A stretch of 64,000 nt of DNA, from assembly GCA_025331125.1 (NCBI GenBank), contig JAOALB010000051.1, positions 245,305 through 309,304 of the forward strand, read 5' to 3'. Each line of letters starts with the position of its first letter. The stretch's first letter is position 1. The stretch comes from Mycogone perniciosa. Taxonomy: Eukaryota > Ascomycota > Sordariomycetes > Hypocreales > Hypocreaceae. Both the position numbers and the translations under genes were made by a program. The notes under the pieces were generated by a model. The model worked only from the letters and a program-made list of their open reading frames with translations. It was not told the DNA's origin and did no database searches. Of this stretch, positions 46,840 through 57,322 are shown piece after piece.

Positions 46840-48454
46840 CTATGCGGACTTTATGTACAGACAGATGAGGACTTAATAATGATACCCCAATTACCAAGTC
46901 TTGGATTGTTGATCTAATATTGAGTCAACCGTACAGGAGCACCAGCTTCGGCAGACTTTCCAAGCTCCATCATCCCATCATCCCTCATTATCATCATAGA
47001 GCATTGCATACATAGATGGTATGTACAGCGCTGGCCCAACCCGCCTCACGTCTGGTTTCTCGACGCTTGTTGCAACATTTGTTCAAGTTCGACAGATATC
47101 GGGTCATTGCGAGAAGAATCGGAGCTATTCTCCAAAGAACACTGGTAGCCAATGGCCACGAGACGATCAGGCAGGTTGCTCCTATCATGAACAAATATGG
47201 ACAGCATTGGTGATGGGTAATACTGGTGGGCTGTGCTGTTACTGGACGAGGATGGTCAGCGGGCACTGCCCATTGATCTTCGTGTTATAGCGGGATTAGG
47301 GGGTTGTGGCTGCACCTGGAGGGAGCCTTGGGGGCGTAGTTTGGGGCTGAGCCAGTGTTGTTAGGCTGGCTATTGGAGGTGGCGCTCCTCTCACAAGAAG
47401 CCATTGATTATCTCGATCTGGATCTTCAATAAAAATATGCTTTGAACGGAAATATGGATCTTTTTCTCTTTACGACTTCTTAAGTGAGATAGTGACTACT
47501 ATTGTATACTGGGTAGATTTTGCTGTGCTGCTCTGGAAACACCAACAGTTGCCGCTCAAGGCATTCGCAGTAGCCAGAGGGAGGACATTCAAACTTGAGC
47601 TTAATTAGAGATAAATGCGACTTTATCATGGGAATAACTTCGATGGTAGCCGCCATGAAGGAGAAGTGGCTGAGGATGCGGCCATTTATTTTTTACTCCA
47701 TAATCTTTGCGCATTTGTCGATTACACACGTCCTGCACGCAAATCATACCTGATGCACCTATCACATACATCGATAGTCGGGGCCAGCCAGTGTTTCTCG
47801 CCATGCAAGTAATAATACTACCTACATGTACATGTATCGAGACAAGCGCCAGGGGTATTCTTCCATCTTCAGAGTCTACTGGGGGTCTTGTTGGATCTCC
47901 CAAACAAGCCTGGAATCCAGCCAGTCAACACTCGTCAAGAGATGCGAACCATAAGGCTGCCTTCACAGATCGTGTCTGCCTGTGTCAGCAACGCTCCCCA
48001 TGCAACAACGGCCGCCATGAGCGAATCAGAGCCCGAGGGATTCCTTGTTGAGGTCCCAGTACTACTACTATAGTACTACTACTCCGTACTATAGTACTAC
48101 TTCCTGCTGTCCTGCCTACTGACCCCTGGTCTGGCGCGCCGAAGAGGCGCTGAGACAGAAAAGGCAAGTTGGGGAGTGAATGTGTTTCGTAAGAGCCGCA
48201 AAGGCTCTCTCAATCCAAGGTTACTAAGTGGTTTTGACGAGACTCTACGAGTACGGAGTACTTTGTCCCAAGAGGCCTCTTCAGCTCTTCCTCCTCCTCT
48301 CTCATCCTTAAGCCTTGTTGATGTATGTTTACTTTAAACCAGTTGCACTTTTTTTCTTAGTTAGTTGGCAGTTTGCGTTGGCTCAATCTCACCCTACAGC
48401 TTCACGGCGCCTGGCCTTTGTTCAATCGGCTTCATCCCCATCTTCAAAGGCCCG
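46840..48454. other. Intergenic region between RTF2 and the C2H2 gene
   Basis: 1.6 kb without a supported gene. Open frames on both strands near 47016-47290 overlap and are domainless. A 13-bp direct repeat (CTATAGTACTACT at 48068 and 48089) flanks one 9-mer at 48080. Another 9-mer lies at 48252. The region 48280-48360 is pyrimidine- and T-rich, as expected just upstream of a start. Confidence 0.45.
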
Positions 48455-50802
48455 ATGGCCGACTATCCCTTCGAGCAGGGCATTCGCGAATTAGGACTCA
48501 GCGTCAGTCGTCTTCCTTTCCATCCGAGGCGAGACTCGCGACATAAGGATTCGCTCAACGACAAGGTCGTTTCCCCTCTCAGTCAACGTAGGCGCTTCCC
48601 AGAGAGCCTCCATTTCATACCCAGCTCCCTTTGCCCGCGATCGCGAACTGCGTCGACAAGGAGCAGTATATCCTCAGCCAACGTCCCGGACTCGGCAACA
48701 AGCTACTCGCATTCAACACTTGCAAGCCCAATCAGCACATACACTAGCGATATCAGCGAGAGCTTCTCTACGCAAGCTACTGATGCGTTACATCTATCTA
48801 AACGGGTCCTCCATCGCCATAGGCCATCCAACGGCACTTGTTCAACATATGTTAACGACGAAGATGACGGCGCAATTGTTGTGGGATATCCAGACCTCAG
48901 TGCGAAAATAGCAGACATACACGTCGTTACTCCCGTGCCCAATATTGACAATGAACGCATCACGCCGCGTGTGAGGTGAGTCGCCAGTCCGCGATGCCCT
49001 GGTCTTGTCATCTTGTGCTTTCTCACGCTCTCCTACCAGCCCTTCCACTGAGGCGCTCCTTGTAAAGGAAGACGACGACCTCACGCCCAGTGATTCTCAC
49101 GAGTGGCCTCAACTAGAGCCCGCCTGCGAGCCTGCTGCAGCCCTTAAATGGGAGACATCATCTACTGCGTCTGACGACTTTTCGCCAGAGGATGCCGAGG
49201 CAATCCTGGATTACACGCTCCAACTAGTGTACGGGGTAGACCTTCACGAGACATCAAAGACTACACCGGCGCTGCGAAATCTGGTGTGCAAATTTGTTGG
49301 TGACGTCGGAAATTGTATTTGGGTTGCGCCATCAGACGCCGAACTGACCCAAGTCATGTCGACCTCGAGCTCTTCCTCAACCCCTTCTCAGGGTGGTAGC
49401 GGAGGCGGATCGCAAGGCGGTGGCAAGAGGAAGAAACATGTAAGAGGCGACGACGATGAAGGAGAATTCAGCGATGGCGAGGGCTCAGGATTTATGCCTA
49501 CGAAGCGGCCGAGGCCAAACCCCAGGGATGACGAGAATCTACGCCTAAGCTGCCCCTTCAGAAAGAGGAACCCGCAACGATTCAATGTCAGGGATCACCA
49601 CAGCTGTGCCATGACATACTTCCCCAAGTTTGCTGAACTAAGGTGAGCTCATACCTCGATTCTATGGCAGTTGTATGTCAAGAATGTTGCTCATAACAGC
49701 ATAGACAACATATAATCAAGCAGCACAAGAGAGATGATCCTTCTGCTTTCGTCTGCGATAGGTGCAATCGTGATTTCCGTACGCGAAAGGAGCTTCGAGA
49801 CCACCAGCGTCTGCCTAAGGAGCAGATGTGTGACATCTCAGACAACGATCCCGAGTCTGGTGTTGATGGAACAACATCCAACAAGCTCCTGTCCCGTAAG
49901 AGAGTCAGCGGTGCATCCCCCGTGGCTCAATGGAAGGAGATCTGGAATATCCTTTTCCCAGATGATGAGGATAACCAGATCCAACCATACCGTAAGATAA
50001 TCCGACTCCCCGTATGAACTCTCTGAATATGGTACTAACCCGAGCAGACTTCACTCCTGTGATTGAGCACTTTGAGCTTTCCACCCACTACCTGACTTCA
50101 TTTGAGACTCTCCAAGCTTCTCTCCGCGACAAAATATCCAACCCGGCAACGTTAGAGACACTGTCCACCAAATTCCAGCAATGCTTCTTTGAGGCTGTGG
50201 AGCGCTGCATCGCAGCTGCGCAGAACATGCCCTACGCCAATCGGAGCAACAAGAAAAATGAGCCATCAAGAGTCCAGAGTTTTCAGAGCTTGGTGCCAAG
50301 GAAGGGGAGGGAAATCCTTCCCAGACCCGATTCTGGCGTGGGTTTGATGGATGAATGCTCTGAAGAGAGCGGCAGCATCAGAAATTCAGGTCTAGGGCCC
50401 AGGGATAGCGTCAGAACCGTTGTCAAGGGTGGTCCACGAAGGCGAGGAAGTAATCTCGCACCTGATGCAATGAGGGAGGGCCTTCCGGTGACCACCCCGG
50501 CAGAGACACCCGCAACGACTACCATCTTCGACCCGGATCTCACGGGTCATTTGTCGTCCATGCCGCCATTGAATCTCAACGTCATATCAATGGACCCTAC
50601 CAATGTTCAAGCTTGGAATAATGGAGTTGTCTATCATAATGATGTGGATATCAACTTTCCTATGACCGATCAGTTTCCTGCTCCAGGAGAGTTAACACCA
50701 CAGCCTGGTCTCTCAACTTGGGGAGACACGCTCTACCAAGCCAACTTCAACGGGATGGGCGATCGGTTCGCGGGCTTTGGGGGCAGCTGGTCAAATACCT
50801 GA
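48455..50802 (+). CDS. C2H2-type zinc finger protein
   Basis: Four exons (48455-48975, 49040-49642, 49705-49991, 50048-50802) give 721 residues. The N-terminal half is Ser/Pro-rich and disordered, with a Gly-rich linker and a basic run GGKRKKHVRGDD that may be a nuclear signal. A conserved fungal finger block crosses intron 2: LSCPFRKRNPQRFNVRDH-HSC, FPKFAELRQHIIKQH, then CDRCNRDFRTRKELRDHQ and a final C at about residue 415. This pattern, CPFRKRNP...C...LRQHI...H plus CDRC...H, is common in Sordariomycete proteins annotated as C2H2-type domain-containing or NACHT-associated; the tail here is unstructured. Nucleic-acid binding is plausible. I chose ATG 48455 (MADYPFEQGIRELG). The earlier in-frame codon is TTG. 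Confidence 0.88.
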
Positions 50803-51032
50803 GCGTCGGGCCTATTGTAAAATATGTATTATGGTATAGCTAATTTCTAATGTTGTAGTCCAATCGATCTCTCCAAAGAACTGATACGATCATGTTGCGA
50901 TCGAATTTGAATGAGTTGTTGTAAGGTCAACGTTCCCGTCTCAGCATAAACTTCAGCTTTCATAACTTTTGCATGTCTTGCTCATTTTCAATGTGTTCAT
51001 ATATTTGCAAGATATATGTATATACAAATAGA

Positions 51033-52333
51033 TTACAGACTCCCTCCGGACGCTGCTGGATTCGGCCGAGTATCTCTTCGAACATCGTACATCACCTCTA
51101 CACGTACACAGTTCCCAGGCAAACCCCTTTCCCCAAGCCAATCCGCGCTTTCATTTCGCGACATGTCGGCTCCTTGAATCGTCGTCTTAGTCATGACCTT
51201 CATATAACACAATTCGCTAAACTCGTTCTCGTAGTCCGTATCAGGTTCCGACCTCAATCCAGAACCGCCCTTTCGAGACGACTGCGCCGTTGTCGTTGTG
51301 GAAGCAGCACTCGAGACGGCGCTTCGTACGCCCCCCGCAGCTCGCCGGAACCAACTGAGTACTATATGCAGAGTGGGAATCGTGCCACAGACAATCATGA
51401 GGAATAGTTCGCCCGTGACCCAGGCGAAGATGTCGTAAGTGGCCCATGTTTGGTCGGTACGATTGGCGAGCTCGGCGAGATATTGGGTTTTAATACCCGA
51501 GCAGATGGATGTGAGGATATTGAGGCCAAAGACAATGGTCAGTTGGATCTTTTCTGTTGTCGTACTCTTGAGCTGCCTGAAGATGGTGGCGGGAACGATG
51601 GCCAGACTCGCATCGGCCAAGGTATTAAAAGCTGAGAGAGTTCGACATCAGTCTAAGAATATTCATCCCTTCCCTATTTCCTTTTCTTGGCACTGGGAGT
51701 TGGGAGACTTGCTTACCTCCTGTGAAAGTACCGAAAGATGACATGACATAAGGCTTGATACACTGGCCCGGAACTCTTTGATCCCAAAGTGCTTCGGCCG
51801 GTGAACATTGCGCAAACGTAAGAGCAGAGCAAGCAACGGCGATGAGTCCTGCAAGGGTGATTGGAACGATCCAGAGGAAGACCCTCTGCCATCTCAACTC
51901 GGTCAAGCTGATTATAGAAAGAAGCAGCGCCGAAATGGATATCTTACCGGCTGCGACGCCCATGATGCCAAAGATTTGGCTGAGCCAGTTGAGGAACAGG
52001 ACTGTGGCAACATTGTCGGGCCCTGTCTTCGAGACGTCGGTGATGTGTTGCAATCCGCCGCGCTTTGCGTAGAGAGTTAAGGTAACGCTCCAGCCGAAGA
52101 AACAAATCTAGAGGTTGTGAGCAATGCTGATTCACGTGTGTCCCTTATAGTCTTCTATTAACCATAGAAAAGATCATAAAGACATCGTCCCAACCAAACA
52201 CCCGACTCCGTGTACGAGCGACGATTCGAAGAATGGCCGTGAAGCATGCCAGCGATGTCAAGATCCAGAGCGTACATATCAGCCTTGGTCCACGATCTGG
52301 AACCGCGCTGTGAAGCTCTACGCCAACCGTCAT
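51033..52333 (-). CDS. Second rhodopsin-domain integral membrane protein
   Basis: Three minus-strand exons (52333-52163, 52107-51717, 51631-51033) give 386 residues with about seven hydrophobic helices. Family marks are RVFGWDDVFMIFSM after TM1, FGWSVTLTLYAKRGGLQHI, LNWLSQIFGIMGVAAGKISISALLL, CSPAEALWDQRVPGQC in the extracellular loop and AFNTLADASLAIVPATIFRQL. The C-terminal tail is Ser/Thr-rich. It is related to the protein at 8.1-9.6 kb by family but is of another subgroup with fewer introns. The first donor, ATG|GTTAAT, is non-optimal but is the only one that joins the two frames in phase. The start ATG (52333) gives a short extracellular N terminus before TM1. Ligand and role are unknown. 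It diverges from an O-methyltransferase gene 1.16 kb away. Confidence 0.88.
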
Positions 52334-53495
52334 GATGGTCGTGGAAACTTCGTCTGGTAGTTTTGTTGCTGCAAGTTCATTGAGAGGACAGGCCCAACAG
52401 CGGACAATGAACAATCATCAGGTGAATGACGAAGCATGCATGGTTCTTACTGTCAGTACATCTTCAACACAAGAATATTTAATCGCCAACCAAGTTATCA
52501 ATGCATTTCTGCAAAGTCCATGGCACACGGGAACGAGCTTAACAGGGAGCATTGGCGTCAATGTTTGTTTCAAAGACTCAGCCAGCAGGGTGGCGTCCCC
52601 TTCCGCACCAAAGACAAGTCGCCAGCCTCGATCTCCAACCGAAAGAAGCAATGTTGGCTTGCGGGCTGCATGTTGGCGCCGGGCTTGAAATTTGGATGAG
52701 AAAGAAACAGCAGGCAACGCAGGAACAAAAGATCCGTGTTCCTTTCCTAAGATGCCATACTACTATCATTTATCTGGTTGAATATAGAAACGCTTGCATA
52801 GTTATTATGATCGTGATTTGTGCGACCCTTCGATACATCGCAAGAATACAAGGGAGGCTTCAGCCCTTGCGAGTGGACGCCACCAGCAATTCGGCTACAT
52901 GGCGATCTGCACCTCGTGCCGTGTAAATCCGACGGACTTTCGCCCATGCGCAATGACTCTCGTGCCACAGATGCTATATTTGGCCTAATGAGGGTTCTGG
53001 TCTATCAAGAAGGAAGACTTTCCTGCAGTATGGGTCAGCTTGGCTTACTCCAATCCTTGATGGTATGGATTACAAACAAGCTAATCCTCATCGTTGCTGA
53101 ACTGCTACGAAGCCAGCAGACCGACCACATGCAGCAACTATTCCGCCTGTATCTCGGCCTCAAGACTGAGACAAAAGCAAGTTCCGGGACGAGATGACCC
53201 ACTGTCTACGACCTTGTGGCTGATCGTCTTCCCCCGCCCCACCGGTTTTCCCTCAATCAACGATTGAAGATGTTGGATCTGCCTTTGAATAGGTTGACAA
53301 GGAGGTTTGAACACGGGAGGAAGGCTTCCCCTGTTGTTTCATGTAGCACAGACCGGAGCGGCTCCTCCATCTATGCAAGCACAGTATTATAACTAACCTG
53401 TCCTCGTATGAGTAAAAGGGCTTTTCAATCAACACATCCCTCACTTGGAAAGGAAGCACAAGAAAGTGCGGATACCACGACTTAGTCTTCACAAA
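52334..53495. other. Divergent intergenic region
   Basis: 1.16 kb between the rhodopsin-domain gene and the O-methyltransferase. Overlapping short frames exist on both strands, but none has a domain or splice support. The region should contain both promoters. Confidence 0.45.
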
Positions 53496-55008
53496 ATGGG
53501 CGATCAGAAAGGACAGGAAGATGGGACTGGGACGCGGCCCGCAGTAGACATGGTTGTCTTAATTGATCAACTCAAGCTGCTTCTCTCCAACCCCGAAGCC
53601 GCTGTTGCAGGGGGCGCCGATGTCCAGAGGCACCAGCTCCGCCAGCTAATGAGATCTGCCGTCGTGGCAATAGAAGATCCATTCGAGACCTTACTACGGT
53701 TTGGGTATGTTGTAAGTATCTCTCACAGTCCTAGTATGAAAGTGGAGTTCATGAACGGTGCGAGGGCTTGAAGGAGTGGAATGTCGAGATGGGGAGGATG
53801 AGAAGAATAATGAGGAATCGTTTTTATTAATGCCATGCCTCGCATCTGTAGCCTCTCACCTTGGTCACTGCGAGGATCAGTATAGAAAACAATATCTTCG
53901 CCACTCTCGCGGCTGCCAAAGAACCTGTCAATCTCGCAGTCCTTCAGGATGTCAGCGGGCTCGAGCCTAGCATTCTCGAGCCTATCATGACCTATGCTTG
54001 CACGCAGGACATGGCCCATGAGGTCGAACCCGGACGATATTCTGCAAGCAAACTCACTCATCTCCTGATGGCGCCCGTGTTTCAAGCTGCCATCATCCAC
54101 TTGTGAGCTGGATCCTTCTAAAAAAAAAGCCATGCAAGATAGGATACTCACACGCTCAATTATTTGCAGTCATGACACTTCTCTACCTGCCTTTGCAGCA
54201 CTCAACTCTGTCCTGGGCAATGGGCCGGCCGCCAATCAAAATGCTTTCAAAGTTGGGCATAGCTCCGAAGTAGGCCTCTACAGATGGATGGAGTCCCATC
54301 CTGTACAGCAGAACGCTTTCCACCAATTCATGGAGGCTCAATTTGCCAGTCTTCCTACCTGGCTCGATGTAGTCGACTTCGAATCCGAGCTAACCAATGG
54401 CATCACTGACGCCAATGTCGCGTTTGTCGATGTTGGTGGTGGCTCTGGACAACAGTGTGCGGCGTTCAGGAAGAAGCTGCCGCAAGTTCACGGTCGAATC
54501 ATCCTCCAGGACAGGCCAGATATTCTTATAAAGGCGATAACAGTGGATGGTATGGAAAAGATGGACTATGACTACTTGGAAGAGCAGCCCGTCAAAGGTA
54601 AGCATAAGCATCAAGCCATGCAAATGCTTCACGTCCGTATAGAAGGGATCGAGTATACTCACCGATGGCACTCTTATCACCCGACGAATAGGTGCCCGTG
54701 TCTATTACTTCCGCCAAATTCTGCACAACAACGATGATGAGACATGTATCCGCCCAGCCATGGGCCCTGAAAGCATCATCGTCATTGACGACAAGGTCCT
54801 CCCAGATGAAAGGCCACCACCAGGTGCCCCTAGCATCGAGTACATAGCTGGACTGAACTTGGTCATGAAAACATTTTTCGATTCCCAAGAAAGGCGGGAG
54901 AGCCACTGGAGGCAACTTCTTGACAATGCAGGATTCGAGGTTAAAGGAATCAGGAAATTCAGCGAATTTCATGATGCCGCGATTATCATTACCCCGAAAA
55001 GAAGTTAA
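53496..55008 (+). CDS. SAM-dependent O-methyltransferase
   Basis: Four exons (53496-53711, 53852-54102, 54170-54597, 54692-55008) encode 403 residues, the usual size for fungal plant-type O-methyltransferases. A dimerisation N-terminal half contains RFGYV-PLTLVTARISIENNIFATLAAAKEPVNL across intron 1 and GRYSASKLTHLLMAPVF. The SAM site is FVDVGGGSGQQCAAFRKKLP (about 225-245), with LQDRPDIL as the acidic loop. The catalytic His is in YFRQILHNNDDE. Such enzymes methylate phenolic or polyketide hydroxyls. Intron 1 is 140 bp, longer than the others; a GTATGT donor 7 bp upstream is an alternative that would give a shorter N-terminal segment. No biosynthetic backbone gene is nearby, so the substrate cannot be predicted. 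Confidence 0.9.
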
Positions 55009-55489
55009 GTAGGGGGTTGTTATCGGTGAACGACTTCAATAAGCTAGTCCGGCTTGTCCATCTCAGACAAACAACATTTATAGCATTTTTGGAGTATATA
55101 AAGGCATTCATGTCGGTAGATCCTTTTGCTCGCTCCAGTAGGTAGGAGAGTTGGGGGAGTGAAGCAAGCCTGCTAGGTCGGCACATTACATCTGTCTAAG
55201 AAAGAACTAACATTATGAATATCATGGCGCTCTCAAGCTAATAAAGTCATGTGTCATTTAAATTTTATACGATTGTGATCGGATTCGGCAATGGACATTA
55301 ATATGCGAAAAGTTGAATCATGATGTCGTGGATTGTAGGTATATGCAAACGAGTATCCCATTCCCGGGTCTTGAAGCAAATCTATCAAAATAGAAACAAA
55401 CAAGAAATCCACACAAAACAACTTGAAAAGAGAAACTATACACATCATAGGAGCTCCATCGCGACATTTTCCCGAAGGCCAGCACCCTT
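55009..55489. other. Convergent 3' spacer
   Basis: 481 bp between the O-methyltransferase (+) and the coiled-coil frame (-). No gene is seen; the right half is AT-rich. Confidence 0.5.
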
Positions 55490-56089
55490 TCATTGAATCA
55501 TTTTACTTCTCTTCGCCCAGTTAGTCTCCTCCACATTGCCATCATCCTCCTCCCTCTCCCTCTTCTTCCCAACAGTCTTTGCAACACGCAGTTTGAGCTC
55601 CAGGCTCTCCTTCTCCAGTCTCAAGGATGCTAACTGCGTCTTCAACTTGAGCCTCTGCTCGTGATTCGCCCTCTTCTCTTCCTCCCAATCGTTGCTCATG
55701 AGTATAAGTTCATTCTCCAGGTCGTCGACCTTTCCCTCCAACTCGGTCCTCTCCCGAGCGAGTCTCTTCGACTTCGCTGTCAGTCGCTCGTTCGCCTTGA
55801 GCAAGTATTTAACCTTGCTCTCTATTTCGCCCCCAAGCTCCTCCGCCGGCTCGATCTCGGTCGGCTTGTCGTCTGTCGCATCGGCCAGTTTGGCCTGGAG
55901 GACCTGGATCCTCCAGTCCTTTTTTGCAAGCCGGAAGCTATTCTCGTATCGAGAGATTTCTCCCTCCTCGGGTGTGTCATGATGGAAGTTTTTGCAGCAG
56001 ACCATCGTCCTCCTCCTTTCGGGAAAGTATTCCTTCCAGGACGAACAACCCATTCGCTCCTGGTGGACGAGACTCGTTCTCGTAACCAT
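55490..56089 (-). CDS. Uncharacterised coiled-coil protein
   Basis: This is an intronless frame of 199 residues that I do not recognise. The central part (about residues 50-180) is a strong coiled coil rich in Lys, Glu, Arg and Leu heptads (KVDDLENELILMSNDWEEEKRANHEQ-type spacing). The C terminus carries a basic KKREREEDD run, a possible nuclear signal. The N terminus is Cys- and Arg-rich. The frame stays open upstream of its ATG as far as the stop codon of the next small frame (56213-56527), which is in the same phase; see findings. A second open frame in another phase also covers 56060-56200, so the N-terminal exon structure is uncertain. Coding is likely from the regular heptads, but the start is only a guess. 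Confidence 0.6.
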   Translation of the reverse strand: MVTRTSLVHQERMGCSSWKEYFPERRRTMVCCKNFHHDTPEEGEISRYENSFRLAKKDWRIQVLQAKLADATDDKPTEIEPAEELGGEIESKVKYLLKANERLTAKSKRLARERTELEGKVDDLENELILMSNDWEEEKRANHEQRLKLKTQLASLRLEKESLELKLRVAKTVGKKREREEDDGNVEETNWAKRSKMIQ

Positions 56090-56212
56090 CTTTGTCTTTT
56101 CGGCCTTCTTGTGGGTGCAGGCCAGGATCTTAAATTTCTGCGTCGAGGAACTCGACGCCAGGGAGAACGTGATCCTTAAGGACCCATTCTTCGGGTGCGA
56201 CAGGCTGCACTC

Positions 56213-56527
56213 CTAGTGCTTGTAGCCGTCAAACTTCTTCTCTTTTGCCATGATGGCCTCAAGTTCCTCCTTGGAACTAAAGTTCACGCCGAATGTATCA
56301 CGAGCGTTCTGAAAGACTGGCTCCCACATGCTCCAGTTAACAATTCTCGGGCCGGCAGCGATCGGGGCTTTCGTGGGTGCATCTTCAGGTTCCCTGGGCT
56401 TCGCAGTCTTCACAGGCTCGTCTGCAACGGCACGGCCATCGGCGATAGGAGTTTTTTGTACAATAGGGACCTTGTCAATACGAACAGGTGCGGGTTGCTT
56501 CTTAGTGTTCTTATCAAGAATGCCCAT
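56213..56527 (-). CDS. Small hypothetical protein
   Basis: A 104-residue intronless frame that I do not recognise. Residues 1-60 are Pro/Ala/Lys-rich and probably disordered. The C-terminal 40 residues (VNWSMWEPVFQNARDTFGVNF, then SSKEELEAIMAKEKK) look like a folded amphipathic segment. It ends FDGYKH-stop. In a different phase directly past the stop, a stretch reads LQALGVQPVAPEEWVLKD and on, with protein-like composition, so the natural C terminus may have been lost by a one-base indel. The start ATG is followed 20 bp downstream of a gene-free AT-moderate leader. There is no signal peptide or membrane segment. Confidence 0.5.
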   Translation of the reverse strand: MGILDKNTKKQPAPVRIDKVPIVQKTPIADGRAVADEPVKTAKPREPEDAPTKAPIAAGPRIVNWSMWEPVFQNARDTFGVNFSSKEELEAIMAKEKKFDGYKH

Positions 56528-57322
56528 TGTGAATGTATCGATAAAGTGACTGTACTATCATCAGGTCAGTTGAGAGGTTAAGCAGGCACATGACAATTCA
56601 CTGCACTTACATGAAGATGGTGAAGTGAGGAATTATTGGCTATCAATCGTTCCCGAGAGTCTGGTGATATCAGCGGCAAGAAGTAAACGTATAACGGTAC
56701 TCGGAGGACAACTGATGTGATGTTATAAAAGAAGAGATTGGGTAGAGGATCTGGGATGAATTTGAAGACTTGCGTAATTGAGAGTACCTACGAAGTAGGT
56801 AAGCTTATTAAATGGCCGCGATCCTATTGTGACCAGTGTGGACAACTGATCCTAACGGCTGTCGGCAAGCTGCCATTCAGGGTTTTCCATGTATTGTCTT
56901 AGAAGAAGAACAATAGGTTTTAAATGGGACAATAATGTATTTTTTTAGGATCTAACAGAAGCGAATTTATAGCTTCGTCTAAAATATTACTATGGAATGA
57001 AGGGCAGGTGAAGTTAATGCCGGTCTCATTAACTACCTTTATGTCTCCCTATTAACCCGGCTGCAGTTCTAGTAACCTTCCTTTAAGAATTAAGGTATCT
57101 GACTTTCTGAGATTAAATAGCTGAAATACAAATGGTAACATACCTAAATAATAAGAAGTGAAAGGCTCAAGTTGCACGTTCTAGCTTGACTCGCGCCAAA
57201 ATCTCGTCATCATACAACATTGAACATTGAATGTGCATTGCATCATTGAGAGCAACACACAGAAGTTTTGCGGAATATACAGGTCTAGAATATACATTCC
57301 CGTCCCTAAACCTGTGCATGCA
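56528..57322. other. AT-rich spacer
   Basis: About 0.8 kb between the small frame (-) and the MFS transporter 3' end (-). From about 56780 to 57180 the composition is clearly AT-rich with many TTAA and TAAT steps. This resembles repeat-induced-point-mutation-degraded repeat DNA, but no element ends can be identified. Confidence 0.45.

Noticed and set aside
47046..47207. Minus-strand 53-codon frame (MLSIFVHDRSNLP...) and an opposing plus-strand frame at 47016-47213
   Set aside because: Both strands look equally open, and no upstream exon with good splice sites could be linked, so neither is supported.
12179..55008. A secondary-metabolite gene cluster (oxidoreductase, methyltransferases, transporters)
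   Set aside because: The genes are scattered among housekeeping genes and no polyketide synthase, NRPS, terpene synthase or pathway regulator is present.
55661..56179. 172-codon plus-strand frame antisense to the coiled-coil protein
   Set aside because: The minus-strand frame has regular heptads and is the better candidate; the plus frame is Leu/Arg-rich as expected of its complement.
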